A program made the translations under genes and the position numbers. Of a DNA stretch of 64,000 nt, positions 7,390-15,819 are shown piece after piece. Within the stretch, counting starts at the first letter, position 1. Every line of letters starts with the position of its first letter. Source of the stretch: CAIQQQ01 sp040399685 (GTDB taxonomy: Bacteria; Pseudomonadota; Alphaproteobacteria; Acetobacterales; Acetobacteraceae); NCBI GenBank assembly GCA_040399685.1, contig JBBART010000012.1, forward strand, positions 1-64,000, in the 5' to 3' direction. The notes under the pieces are model-generated. The model was not told the DNA's origin and searched no databases. It saw only the letters and a list, made by a program, of their open reading frames with translations.

Positions 7390-8814
7390 ATGCTGTCCAC
7401 CAGCCCCTCCTTCAAGGAAAACGCCACCCAGGCGATGGCCGATCCCAGCCTGCAAAAGGCCCTCGCCCGCACACGCCCGCAAAACCCCGCCAAGCGCCTG
7501 ACCGCCGTGGCCGCCCTTCCGGAATTCGAGCAGCTGCGCGACATCGGCCGCGACATCAAGAACCACACACTGGCGCACCTGGATTTCTATCTGGAAGCCT
7601 GGGAATCCAAGGTTCTGGCCTCAGGCGGCCACGTTCATTGGGCCAGCACGGCCGAAGACGCCCGCGATGCGGTGCTGAAGATCTGCCGGGCGGCCGGTGC
7701 CCGCACCGTGACGAAGGGCAAGTCGATGGTCAGCGAGGAACTCGCCATCAACGAGCATCTGGAAAAGCACGGCATTGTCCCGATCGAAACCGATCTGGGC
7801 GAATACATCCTGCAAATCCGCAAGGAAGCGCCCAGCCACATCATCGGCCCGGCCTTTCACCTGAACCGTGAGGACTGGGAAGAAAGCTTCCGCAAGGTTC
7901 ACACCCATCTGCCGGCGGACCGCGTGTTCGCCGAGCGCGCCGATATCCAGAACGAGGCGCGGGTACTGCTGCGCGACAAGTTCCTGGCGGCGGATGTGGG
8001 CATCACCGGCGCCAATTTCTTGATTGCCGAAACCGGCTCTAGCGTCATCGTCACCAACGAGGGCAATGGCGATCTGACGCAAACACTGCCGCGTGTGCAC
8101 ATCGTGCTCGCGACCATCGAGAAGGTGGTGCCAACGCTGGAGGACGCCACCAGCCTGCTTCGCCTGCTCGCCCGTTCCGCCACCGGCCAGGATTTCTCGG
8201 TCTACACCACCTTCTCCACCGGTGGTCGTAGGCCCGGCGATCTGGACGGGCCGGAAGAATACCACGTGGTGATCGTCGACAACGGCCGCTCCGCCATGAT
8301 CGGCACCGAATTCCAGGACATGCTGCGCTGCATCCGCTGTGCGGCCTGCATGAACCATTGCCCGGTGTATCAAACCGTCGGCGGCCACGCGTATGGCTGG
8401 GTGTATCCCGGCCCGATGGGCTCGGTGCTGACGCCGAGCCTGATCGGCGTGGACAAGGCCGGGCATCTGCCCAACGCGTCCACCTTCTGCGGCAAATGCG
8501 AGAGCGTGTGCCCGGTGAAGATTCCACTGCCCAGCATGATGCGACATTGGCGCGAGCGGGAATTCGAGCGGCATCTGTCGCCGTCCTCCACCCGCACCAA
8601 TCTGGCCTTGTGGGCCTGGCTGGCGCGGCATCCGCAGCTTTACCGGATCGGCACCCGCATCGCGGCCAAGGGCCTAGCGATGCTGGCCGGCAAGAAGGGG
8701 CGGCTGTCGAAGCTGCCGTTCGCCGGCGGTTGGACAGCCGGACGCGACCTGCCGGCGCCGGAGGGCGACACCTTCTTCGCCCGCTATGCACGCCAGCAAA
8801 GGGCGAAGTCATGA
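7390..8814 (+). CDS. lutB: LutB: ferredoxin-like Fe-S subunit of L-lactate oxidation complex
   Basis: The 474-residue product has the LutB/YkgF layout: an N-terminal LUD domain (about residues 60-290, with VTKGKSMVSEE and GITGANFLIAETG) and two C-terminal [4Fe-4S] motifs, CIRCAACMNHCPVY near residue 315 and CGKCESVCPVK near 368, which carry electrons in lactate oxidation. The start is preceded by GAAGGA about 10 bp upstream. It overlaps lutC by 4 bp (ATGA). Together with lutA and lutC this is a complete lut operon, which suits an organism that uses lactate oxidatively. Confidence 0.93.
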   Translation: MLSTSPSFKENATQAMADPSLQKALARTRPQNPAKRLTAVAALPEFEQLRDIGRDIKNHTLAHLDFYLEAWESKVLASGGHVHWASTAEDARDAVLKICRAAGARTVTKGKSMVSEELAINEHLEKHGIVPIETDLGEYILQIRKEAPSHIIGPAFHLNREDWEESFRKVHTHLPADRVFAERADIQNEARVLLRDKFLAADVGITGANFLIAETGSSVIVTNEGNGDLTQTLPRVHIVLATIEKVVPTLEDATSLLRLLARSATGQDFSVYTTFSTGGRRPGDLDGPEEYHVVIVDNGRSAMIGTEFQDMLRCIRCAACMNHCPVYQTVGGHAYGWVYPGPMGSVLTPSLIGVDKAGHLPNASTFCGKCESVCPVKIPLPSMMRHWREREFERHLSPSSTRTNLALWAWLARHPQLYRIGTRIAAKGLAMLAGKKGRLSKLPFAGGWTAGRDLPAPEGDTFFARYARQQRAKS

Positions 8815-9509
8815 GCAAAGAAGCCATTCTCGGCGGCATTCGTCGCGGCCTGCGTCGCGGCGCATTGCCAGACGACCAGACGATGGGGCTGCACGCCCGC
8901 CTTGCCAGCCATCCGCGCCATCTGATCCCGGCACGGTCGCAGGTTCCCCGCCCAGAGCAGGTGGCGTTGTTCACCCGCAACCTGACCAAGGAGTTCGCCA
9001 CCTGGGTGCGTGTGCCGCATACCGGCGAGGTGCCGGGGGCGATTTCCGACTACGTCGCCGCGCAGAACCTGCCGTCCGACATCGTTATGGCGCCACATCC
9101 TGAACTGCGGGACATTCCGTGGGACGAACGCCCCATGCTTCGGTTGCACGAGGGCCGGGCTTCAGCCGACGATCTGGTGTCGGTGCAACATGGCTGGGCG
9201 GCCATCGCCGAGACCGGCACACTGATGCTGCCGGCGACACCGGAACGGCCCACCACGCTGAACCTTCTGTGCGATACCGAGATCGTCGTCCTCAAGGTCA
9301 GCCGCATTGTCGGCGCCTATGAAGAGGGCTGGGATCTACTGCGCCAGGAGAACCACGACGACGTTTCCGGCGGTTTCATGCCGCGTAACGTGATGTTCAT
9401 CACCGGGCCGTCGCGCTCGGCCGATATTGAATCGACGCTGGAACTGGGCGCCCACGGACCACGCCGGTTGCATGTGGTGCTGATCGACGACGACCAAACC
9501 GCTCTGTGA
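8811..9509 (+). CDS. lutC: LutC: LUD-domain subunit of L-lactate oxidation complex
   Basis: A 232-residue LUD-domain protein. It begins MSKEAILGGIRRGL, has the family Pro-Arg-rich segment near residue 40, and contains GWAAIAETGTLML (about 124-136) followed by TPERPTTLNLL. LutC is required with LutA and LutB for L-lactate to pyruvate conversion, though it lacks cluster cysteines. The start at 8811 is fixed by the ATGA overlap with lutB; the open frame extends upstream only as a shadow of lutB. Smr follows after a single base. Confidence 0.92.
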   Translation: MSKEAILGGIRRGLRRGALPDDQTMGLHARLASHPRHLIPARSQVPRPEQVALFTRNLTKEFATWVRVPHTGEVPGAISDYVAAQNLPSDIVMAPHPELRDIPWDERPMLRLHEGRASADDLVSVQHGWAAIAETGTLMLPATPERPTTLNLLCDTEIVVLKVSRIVGAYEEGWDLLRQENHDDVSGGFMPRNVMFITGPSRSADIESTLELGAHGPRRLHVVLIDDDQTAL

Positions 9510-9510
9510 C

Positions 9511-10047
9511 ATGGCGGTTCTGCGACGAAAACGACTCACCGAGACCGATCTGGCGGAATGGGCGCAGTTCGCGCGCCACATCCGCGCCTTGCCCGGTCGG
9601 AGCCTGCCGCCGCCTTTGCCAGAAAAACCGGGCGTACCGACACCCGCCCCCCAGCCCCCCCCACCGCCCGCCGCCCCGGCGCGGATAGCGGCGAAGCGGT
9701 TGGAGGCGTTGCAGGTGGGCAACCATCCTGGCGGGCTCGACAATTCATCGTGGAACAAGTTCCGTTCCGGCAAACTGCCGTCGGTGCGCACCATCGACCT
9801 GCACGGCCGTACCGCCCAGCGCGCCTATCACGCGTTGCACGCCTTCCTGATCGCAGCCCACGCCGATCACGTGCGCTGCGTGGAGGTCATCACCGGGCGC
9901 GGATCGGGAGAAACGGGTGGCGTCATCAAGCGGGAACTGCCGTTGTGGCTGAACCTGCCCACATTGCGCCCGCTGGTGCTGGCTGCCACGCATCCGCACC
10001 CGGCCAATCCCGGCTCCGTGCGTCTGCTGCTGCGCAAGCCGCGATGA
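9511..10047 (+). CDS. Smr-domain protein
   Basis: A 178-residue protein with a Pro-rich N-terminal half (residues 35-55 are mostly Pro and Ala) and a C-terminal Smr domain (about 85-178). The domain holds the LDLHG-type signature as IDLHGRT and the TGRGSGETGGVIK loop. Small MutS-related (Smr) domains bind or nick branched DNA in some families and act on RNA in others; the role here is open. It starts one base after the lutC stop and overlaps the XRE gene by 4 bp. In other alphaproteobacteria smr commonly follows mltA; here the methyltransferase and lutABC lie between them. Confidence 0.9.
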   Translation: MAVLRRKRLTETDLAEWAQFARHIRALPGRSLPPPLPEKPGVPTPAPQPPPPPAAPARIAAKRLEALQVGNHPGGLDNSSWNKFRSGKLPSVRTIDLHGRTAQRAYHALHAFLIAAHADHVRCVEVITGRGSGETGGVIKRELPLWLNLPTLRPLVLAATHPHPANPGSVRLLLRKPR

Positions 10048-10457
10048 CCCCGTTCGGTGCGAAATTGCGGGTTCTGCGCACCGAGTTGGGCGTGACCCAG
10101 GCCGATCTGGCGGACCGGCTGCAAGTGTCCGCCGCCTATCTGTCCGCCTTGGAACACGGCCGACGCGGCTCCCCCAGCACAGGGCTGGTGCATCAGATCT
10201 GTGCCGAACTCGGCCTTATCTGGGATGCATCGGAAGAACTGCTGGCGTTGGCCCGGCTGTCCAACCCCCGCATCGTGGTCAACACGGCGGGGCTTTCTCC
10301 CGAACAGACGGCATTGGCCAACCGGATCGCGCAGACCATAGCGAAACTTCCGCCAGGTGTTGTGGCCCAGCTCCACACCGTATTGGATGCGGCGCCGGTC
10401 GCGGTGAAGCCACGCATTCGTCGTGCCGCCGGACGAAAGACCTTGGCGGAGCCGTGA
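10044..10457 (+). CDS. XRE-family helix-turn-helix regulator
   Basis: A 137-residue protein with an N-terminal HTH_3 domain (about residues 5-65): LRTELGVTQADLADRLQVSAAYLSALEHGRRG is the helix-turn-helix core, read in two parts. The C-terminal half has no recognisable domain. It is translationally coupled to smr (ATGA). A combined Smr/XRE arrangement is common in this bacterial group, but its targets are unknown. It could control this operon or the accessory genes immediately downstream. Confidence 0.88.
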   Translation: MTPFGAKLRVLRTELGVTQADLADRLQVSAAYLSALEHGRRGSPSTGLVHQICAELGLIWDASEELLALARLSNPRIVVNTAGLSPEQTALANRIAQTIAKLPPGVVAQLHTVLDAAPVAVKPRIRRAAGRKTLAEP

Positions 10458-10541
10458 TTCCGTCAGGACAGTGTACGTTGTAACGAATTTATCACGCAAA
10501 CAAGTTGACAGATCGTTCCGAACAGAAAACATTAAAGAATA

Positions 10542-11231
10542 ATGGCTGGAAATTCCCAGATGTCGTTCGTTCGTTTCATCACGCCCATCATGTTTTCAAT
10601 GCTGTCACATGCCGCTTTGGCAGACGGGGTGTTGACCCAAACATTCACAAATACAAGCCAAACCAACATCACCGGGCCGATCAGCTCCGGTTATGAAATC
10701 GCGCCGACAAGCTTTTACACGGCCGTGTTTGAGCCATTTGTGGGGTCTGGCCTGACTTCAGCCGTCTATGAATGGAATTTTAGCTTTAGCGGAACAGCAG
10801 TCACTGCCACCAATGGTCTAGGAGGTGTCATCCTTTCGTTTACCAACTCGTTAAATGGTGTTGCATTCAACGGAGGGGGGGGCGCCACCGGCACAAGTCA
10901 GGCCGGTACCCGCTCTCTGTTGTTGACCAACGACCAGCCTGTAGAAGTGCTCCAGCGGCCTCGTGTCGTTCCATTTCTCACAGGCGACACTTTATTGACG
11001 TTCACGGCAGCTGATTCGTCATCTGGGGCGCCTGCTTTTTCATATGCTCTGGGTACCGGCGACACGTTGCAGGGTACGCTATCGATTACCGAAACGCTGA
11101 CCTACACGTATTCTGGCACTGGCGCGTTGGCCACGATCGGTGTGCCGGAACCGGCCTCGATGGCCTTGTTGGCGTCTGCGGTCGCCGGCCTCGGGCTGCT
11201 TCGAGGCCGGCGACCGCGCAAGGTCAGCTAA
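10542..11231 (+). CDS. PEP-CTERM sorting-domain exported protein
   Basis: A 229-residue secreted protein. An N-terminal signal peptide (FITPIMFSMLSHAALA) precedes a Thr/Ser/Gly-rich, low-lysine body without known domains. The end is the PEP-CTERM tripartite tail: VPEPASMALLASAVAG, a hydrophobic stretch, then the Arg cluster RGRRPRK. Proteins with this tail are normally cut by an exosortase (EpsH) and linked with exopolysaccharide production; no exosortase gene is in this window. An alternative start is the ATG at 10560, which has a better-placed GGAAA. Codon use is less GC-biased than in the flanking housekeeping genes, in keeping with an accessory gene. Confidence 0.8.
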   Translation: MAGNSQMSFVRFITPIMFSMLSHAALADGVLTQTFTNTSQTNITGPISSGYEIAPTSFYTAVFEPFVGSGLTSAVYEWNFSFSGTAVTATNGLGGVILSFTNSLNGVAFNGGGGATGTSQAGTRSLLLTNDQPVEVLQRPRVVPFLTGDTLLTFTAADSSSGAPAFSYALGTGDTLQGTLSITETLTYTYSGTGALATIGVPEPASMALLASAVAGLGLLRGRRPRKVS

Positions 11232-11889
11232 CCGCCACCAATGCCGCTTGGCTGACACGGCCGATCATCGCCTCACCTTCCAACGCGTCGGGCTGGTTTT
11301 CCACGCAGACGGCGATGCAGAGCGGCCCGGCATCTGTCATGATGAAGCCCGCATCGTTGACCACACCCGGCAGGCTGCCGGTCTTGGAGCCCCAGCGCGG
11401 ACCGCCGGCACGTGGCAGATGCCGCGCGATACGGCGGTTGTTCTGCTGCGTTTCAAGCAACGCGATCATCTGGTCGCAGGCCGACGGAGACACCACTCTC
11501 TTGGCGAGAAGGGCTGCGATGATGGCGGCATATTCGCCCGGTACCGCCCAGTTTTCCTGCTCCCCGGCAATCATGGGGCGCCCGCGCATCAGGCGACCCA
11601 GCTTGGAATCCGTCATCCCCAGGCTGTGCATGGTGGCATTCACCGCGTCCTGCCCCACGGTTTCGATGAGCATGTTGGTCGCCGCATTGTCGCTGATGCT
11701 CATCATCAGATAGACGAGATCGCCCAGCGTGAGGTTCAGCCCCTCATGCAGGTTCATAACAACGCCGCTGCCGCCTGTGACATCCGCCGCCCTGAATGGG
11801 CGAATCTGGTCCAGCGAGAGCTTCCCCGTATCAATCTGGTGGAACAACTCCCGCCCAGAAAGTGCACATGTCCGCGTGAATTCTACCAC
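11224..11889 (-). pseudogene. Truncated class-A beta-lactamase-like gene (copy 1)
   Basis: Residues from LFHQIDTGKLSLDQIRPF to GFIMT match the intact gene at 13272-14063 almost perfectly and include the SDN (SISDNAATN) and KTG (GSKTGSLPG) motifs. The N-terminal part carrying the SxxK catalytic serine is missing. It is replaced at 11850 by unrelated sequence that opens MVEFTRTCALSGRE, so the product cannot be an active serine hydrolase. The last ~38 residues are homologous to the intact copy but clearly diverged, so this was once a separate paralogue. The 3' end overlaps the PEP-CTERM gene by 8 bp, tail to tail. Confidence 0.8.
11336..11850. repeat. 515-bp duplicated tract, copy A
   Basis: This matches 13381-13895 with only two substitutions that I can find (11389 G versus 13434 A; 11812 C versus 13857 T), in direct orientation 2045 bp apart. 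Identity stops abruptly at both ends. Confidence 0.92.
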
Positions 11890-12215
11890 CCAAGCCCGTT
11901 AAAAACGGGGGGATTACCCGCGCAGTTCCGGATTCTAAGGTGAACTGAGTATATATCAATTTAAATTGACATATATATAACAGAACAAATGTAACTTGCT
12001 GTTATTCGCGTTAGATCCGGCAACCACAATCGACGTTCAAAAAATACATTTTTATACAAATTTTGACAAAAAAATAGGCTATCGAGCCTTTTAAAAAGGA
12101 TCGTATTGCTTATGATATTCGAAACGAATTCGATTTTTCAGGATTTCCTCCGTAAAAATAACCTGAACTTAGAGAAATAAATGCTGATATTTTGAAAAGA
12201 AAGATTTTACAAATT
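11890..12215. other. AT-rich intergenic stretch with palindrome
   Basis: No gene is visible. The stretch is markedly AT-rich compared with the window. It holds a perfect palindrome TCAATTTAAATTGA (11956-11969) flanked by TATATA runs, and a small hairpin CCCGTTAAAAACGGG near 11892-11906. Promoter-like TATAAT-type sequences are too frequent in this composition to choose one. It probably contains the promoter of the AlgX-like gene. Confidence 0.6.
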
Positions 12216-13196
12216 ATGCATAGAAGAATGATAATTGCATCATCTTTGGCGTATGCACTTTCTAAATGTGCCCCATCACATGCTTCAACGATCATGAAGG
12301 GCACACTTATTGGTAAAAACGGTTGGCTTTTTCTTGTTTGGGATGAGCCTTTTAAAGCAAAAATCCAACCTATCCCAGCCGTGTCTGACATCATCAAGAG
12401 TGCCGCTGAACTCCTAAAATCCGTCGGCATCGAAACGGTTGTCCTCATCACGCCATCTAAGTCCAGAATATATCGTGAATTTCTTCCGGATGACGTTGTC
12501 TATCCGGAAGACGCGGAGAAATTCTATGAAGTTGCATTAAAATATCTGTCAGAGAGCGCAGCAATTGTTCCGGACTTGTCTAATCTTCTTTCGCGGATGC
12601 ATCAAGAGCACCCAGAAAAGCAATTATGGTTCAAAACAGACCATCATTGGACTCCCACGGCCACCGAGGCCGCTGCCGGCGAGGTAGCGCGGCTGATCGC
12701 CGACAGGGTCACTCTGCCGACGAGCCACAAACCCGGTGTTCGCCTTGGCGAAACGACTGAGGAGGTGATGTTCAAGAGCGACCTGTCGAGCGTGCTTCCG
12801 CCGCAAGACCGGCCATCCTACCCAAATGAAACTTATCAGGTGCGGCGCCCGGCAGGCTGGCGAAATGGCGCACAGACCGGCCAGATGGAGGGCGCCGATA
12901 TCGTTATCGTCGGCAACAGCTTGATGCAGCCGCTCTATGGTTTTCCGGACGCGCTTTCAAACAAGCTCGACCGCCCTGTGTCCTTGATGTGGCGAATCCA
13001 TCCTCTAGGGCCTTACGTGACCTTGCTTGACTATCTCGACAGCGCCGACTTCAAAAAATCTCGGCCGAAAGTAATCGTTTGGAGTTTCCATGAAATGGAC
13101 ATGGGAATACTGATTGACGATAAGACTGTATGGAAAGCTCCTGTTGTTTCAAAGAGTGCATTTCTAGAAACATTGAAGACGAGCTTAGCCCGTTAA
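12216..13196 (+). CDS. AlgX/AlgJ-like SGNH-hydrolase domain protein
   Basis: About 326 residues. It has a hydrophobic N-terminus, then GKNGWLFL (a typical AlgJ/AlgX opening), the KTDHHWTP motif (Asp-His pair of the catalytic triad, near residue 145) and VGNSLMQP (the nucleophile Ser within a G-N-S motif, near residue 232). Proteins of this family O-acetylate exopolysaccharides such as alginate in the periplasm. No alginate or cellulose operon is present here, so substrate and partners are unknown. Starts at TTG 12192 and ATG 12228 are alternatives; no strong ribosome site was seen. The first ~440 bp are AT-rich and the middle turns GC-rich at about 12650. Confidence 0.75.
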   Translation: MHRRMIIASSLAYALSKCAPSHASTIMKGTLIGKNGWLFLVWDEPFKAKIQPIPAVSDIIKSAAELLKSVGIETVVLITPSKSRIYREFLPDDVVYPEDAEKFYEVALKYLSESAAIVPDLSNLLSRMHQEHPEKQLWFKTDHHWTPTATEAAAGEVARLIADRVTLPTSHKPGVRLGETTEEVMFKSDLSSVLPPQDRPSYPNETYQVRRPAGWRNGAQTGQMEGADIVIVGNSLMQPLYGFPDALSNKLDRPVSLMWRIHPLGPYVTLLDYLDSADFKKSRPKVIVWSFHEMDMGILIDDKTVWKAPVVSKSAFLETLKTSLAR

Positions 13197-13203
13197 CGGC
13201 AAG

Positions 13204-13241
13204 GTGTAGGGTGCAGCGCCACTTTGCATTGCACCCTACAC
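13204..13241. terminator. Bidirectional hairpin between convergent genes
   Basis: GTGTAGGGTGCA (13204-13215) and its exact complement (13230-13241) form a 12-bp stem with a 14-nt loop. It lies just after the AlgX-like stop and about 30 bp past the end of the leftward beta-lactamase-like gene. There is no U-tract. Confidence 0.6.
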
Positions 13242-13271
13242 ATCTCTATCCAGGCGCGAACCGCCCTTGTA

Positions 13272-14063
13272 TCAGCCAGCGGCGGCCAAAGCGGCCCGGC
13301 TGATGGCGCCGATGGTCTCCTCGCCGGCCAGCGGATCGGTATGTTCGCAGAAAACCGCCAGGCAGAGCGGGCCATGCCCGGTCATGATGAAGCCCGCATC
13401 GTTGACCACACCCGGCAGGCTGCCGGTCTTGGAACCCCAGCGCGGACCGCCGGCACGTGGCAGATGCCGCGCGATACGGCGGTTGTTCTGCTGCGTTTCA
13501 AGCAACGCGATCATCTGGTCGCAGGCCGACGGAGACACCACTCTCTTGGCGAGAAGGGCTGCGATGATGGCGGCATATTCGCCCGGTACCGCCCAGTTTT
13601 CCTGCTCCCCGGCAATCATGGGGCGCCCGCGCATCAGGCGACCCAGCTTGGAATCCGTCATCCCCAGGCTGTGCATGGTGGCATTCACCGCGTCCTGCCC
13701 CACGGTTTCGATGAGCATGTTGGTCGCCGCATTGTCGCTGATGCTCATCATCAGATAGACGAGATCGCCCAGCGTGAGGTTCAGCCCCTCATGCAGGTTC
13801 ATAACAACGCCGCTGCCGCCTGTGACATCCGCCGCCCTGAATGGGCGAATCTGGTCTAGCGAGAGCTTCCCCGTATCAATCTGGTGGAACAACTCGATCA
13901 TGATCCCGATTTTGGCGGTGCTGGCCGCCACAAACCGACGATCGGCATTATGGGCGAAATGCGCGCCGGACGGGGGGATGATGGAGACGCCGAGCGTAAC
14001 GCCGGTGGCCTCAACCTCTGCGATGATGTTCGCTACGCCGAACCAGTTGGGGGATACCGCCAT
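13272..14063 (-). CDS. Class-A beta-lactamase-like serine hydrolase (intact copy 2)
   Basis: 263 residues with all three class-A signature sites: S48-T-A-K51 (SxxK), S109-D-N111 (SDN) and K212-T-G214 (KTG), in the correct order and spacing. GEQENW near 152-157 may stand where the general-base Glu loop lies. The start at 14063 is chosen for an AGGAG 8 bp upstream; an in-frame ATG exists at 14114. No signal peptide precedes the domain, unusual for a true periplasmic beta-lactamase, so it may act on another substrate or be a cytoplasmic amidase/esterase of the COG2367 type. Its middle 515 bp are duplicated at 11336-11850. Confidence 0.8.
   Translation of the reverse strand: MAVSPNWFGVANIIAEVEATGVTLGVSIIPPSGAHFAHNADRRFVAASTAKIGIMIELFHQIDTGKLSLDQIRPFRAADVTGGSGVVMNLHEGLNLTLGDLVYLMMSISDNAATNMLIETVGQDAVNATMHSLGMTDSKLGRLMRGRPMIAGEQENWAVPGEYAAIIAALLAKRVVSPSACDQMIALLETQQNNRRIARHLPRAGGPRWGSKTGSLPGVVNDAGFIMTGHGPLCLAVFCEHTDPLAGEETIGAISRAALAAAG
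13381..13895. repeat. 515-bp duplicated tract, copy B
   Basis: The partner of 11336-11850, in direct orientation, with two mismatches seen. It covers codons for the intact protein from just after the SxxK motif through the KTG motif. Confidence 0.92.
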
Positions 14064-14173
14064 ATCGGATGCTCCTGTCTTAAGAAAACGATCATTGACC
14101 GCGGGGCCGCACATTCCAAGACCGGGCGGCGCATTGGGTTTTTGGGAGGTTTTTATATATCAAGTAAGGGAAT

Positions 14174-14289
14174 CTTCTTTTTCTGAAGAAAAAGAAGTAA
14201 AAAGACTTTCATGATTTATAAATTATTTTAGATGTCGCATACCACGACCAGTGAGTGAAATTTTTTGGTTCTTTTTTATAAAAAAGAAC
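14174..14289 (-). repeat. Double-hairpin intergenic repeat, copy 2
   Basis: The left end CTTCTTTTTCT-GA-AGAAAAAGAAG (14174-14197) is a perfect 11-bp stem. The right end GTTCTTTTTT-AT-AAAAAAGAAC (14268-14289) is a perfect 10-bp stem. Orientation is opposite to copy 1. The core is AT-rich and its central palindrome is degraded. It occupies most of the 275-bp gap between the beta-lactamase-like gene and maf, where nothing else is visible. Confidence 0.85.
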
Positions 14290-14338
14290 GTTTTCTTGAT
14301 TTTTTTGATTTTCGACAATAGGCCTACGAAATCTCTGT

Positions 14339-14953
14339 TTAAGAGGCGAGAACACCGTTCTGTCTCAAAAAACCCAGCAAAGGCAACAGCGGCAAGCCCA
14401 AAATAGCTGCGTGTTCGCCGTCGATCTTGTCGAACAAATGCGCGCCAAGCCCTTCCAGGCGATAGGCGCCCACCGTGGTCGTCACCGCATCGCCCTCGGC
14501 CTGAAGATAGGCCATCAAAAATTCATCCGAAAAGCTGCGCATGGTCAGTTTCGGGCGGGCGGTATGATGCCAGATCCTTTGTTCGCCACGCTGGCACAGC
14601 ACCGCCGTCACCAGCGTATGGGTGCGGCCCCGAAGCGCTTCGAGGTGGGATCTTGCCTCGGCGAGGTCCGTCGGCTTATCGAACCAACGGTCTTCGCACA
14701 CCAACAACTGGTCACAGCCAATCACCACCGCATCGGGATCACGCCTTGCGATACGCTGCGCCTTGAGTTCGGCCAAGAGCAGCGCCGTTTCACCGGCATC
14801 CAGGCCCTCGGCGCGGGCAGCGCGCTTGATCTCACTCTCATCGATATGCGCGGCGCGAACTTCGAAATCGAGGCCGGCGGCTTTCAGCAGATCCACCCGC
14901 GTGGTGGACGCGCTTGCCAAAATCAGGCGCTGACCGGGGATTTGAAAGCTCAC
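14339..14953 (-). CDS. maf: Maf-family nucleotide pyrophosphatase
   Basis: Maf/YhdE/YceF proteins are house-cleaning nucleoside triphosphate pyrophosphatases acting on non-canonical or pyrimidine nucleotides. The 204-residue product starts RLILASASTTRVDLL (the family opening, usually LASxSPRR). It has the E(S)EIK loop and the IGCDQLL Asp motif near residues 79-85, then FDKP and GGYRLEG-like GAYRLEGLG. Here SPR is replaced by STT, a modest change in the signature. It overlaps ppsR by 4 bp (ATGA) and lies on the far side of the candidate origin from hemE, as in other alphaproteobacteria. Confidence 0.9.
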   Translation of the reverse strand: MSFQIPGQRLILASASTTRVDLLKAAGLDFEVRAAHIDESEIKRAARAEGLDAGETALLLAELKAQRIARRDPDAVVIGCDQLLVCEDRWFDKPTDLAEARSHLEALRGRTHTLVTAVLCQRGEQRIWHHTARPKLTMRSFSDEFLMAYLQAEGDAVTTTVGAYRLEGLGAHLFDKIDGEHAAILGLPLLPLLGFLRQNGVLAS

Positions 14954-15819
14954 GACGACGGTGCCTCGGCGGCTTTGCGGCGACGTTCATGCCAGTTCTC
15001 CATCAGCGACATCACCGTGGCGGCGGTCTCTTCAATAGAGCGGCGCGTGACATCGATCACCGGCCAGCCGCGCTGCACGCACAGGCGGCGCGCCCAGAGC
15101 AGTTCCGCCTTCACCGCCTCGTGGTCCACGTACACGCCCTGGTCCTGACGCACCGCGGCCACGGCGTCCGGGCCGGCTCCGATGAGTTTCAGGCGATGCC
15201 GGCGGATTTCGATCAGCGCCTGCGGGTCCAGCGTCAGGCCGATCACCGGGCAGTTGGGCGATTCAAGACCCGGCGGGTCGAGCGTGCCTGGCACGAGCGG
15301 GATATTGGCGGCCTTCACGCCGCGATTGGCCAGATAAAAGGACGTTGGTGTCTTGGATGACCGGGAAACGCCCACCAGCACCACATCTGCCTCGGCAATT
15401 CCGGCCTGGGATTGGCCGTCATCATGGGCCAGCACGTAATGCATGGCGTCGATCCGGCGGAAATAATCGGCATCCAGCACGTATTGCCGGCCCGGACGGG
15501 CGACGGCCTTTTCGCCCAGATGTTCCTGAAACATGGACAGAACGGGGTCCAGAACGTTGACCACCGCCACGTCGAAACGTTGGCAGGCCTGTTCCAGTTC
15601 AGCGCGCAGGCCTTTGTCCACCAAAGTGGACAGTACCGGGCCGGGCTCACCCTCGATGCCTTCCAGCACGCGATGCAATTGGAAGCGCGTCCGGATGAGG
15701 CTCCACCGATGATAGACGATGCTCGCGTGATCGAACTGCGAGACCGTTGCGCGGGTGATGGAATTCAGCGTCTCGCCGGTAGCGTCCGAGACCAGATGGA
15801 GGTTGATGCGGTTCGACAT
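14950..15819 (-). CDS. ppsR: Pyruvate,phosphate dikinase / PEP synthetase regulatory protein (DUF299)
   Basis: A bifunctional kinase/pyrophosphorylase that switches PPDK or PEP synthase off and on by ADP-dependent phosphorylation and Pi-dependent dephosphorylation. The 289-residue product opens NLHLVSDATGET, carries the P-loop GVSRSSKTPTS at about residues 149-159, and ends with VIDVTRRSIEETAATV, all characteristic. Its divergent neighbour is hemE. The ppsR(DUF299)-hemE junction is the position of the chromosome origin in Caulobacter and Rickettsia. Confidence 0.93.
   Translation of the reverse strand: MSNRINLHLVSDATGETLNSITRATVSQFDHASIVYHRWSLIRTRFQLHRVLEGIEGEPGPVLSTLVDKGLRAELEQACQRFDVAVVNVLDPVLSMFQEHLGEKAVARPGRQYVLDADYFRRIDAMHYVLAHDDGQSQAGIAEADVVLVGVSRSSKTPTSFYLANRGVKAANIPLVPGTLDPPGLESPNCPVIGLTLDPQALIEIRRHRLKLIGAGPDAVAAVRQDQGVYVDHEAVKAELLWARRLCVQRGWPVIDVTRRSIEETAATVMSLMENWHERRRKAAEAPSS

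Noticed and set aside
11224..14063. Composite transposon bounded by the two 515-bp direct repeats
   Set aside because: The repeats are coding sequence of a serine hydrolase with no transposase or terminal inverted repeats, so gene conversion or duplication is the simpler reading.
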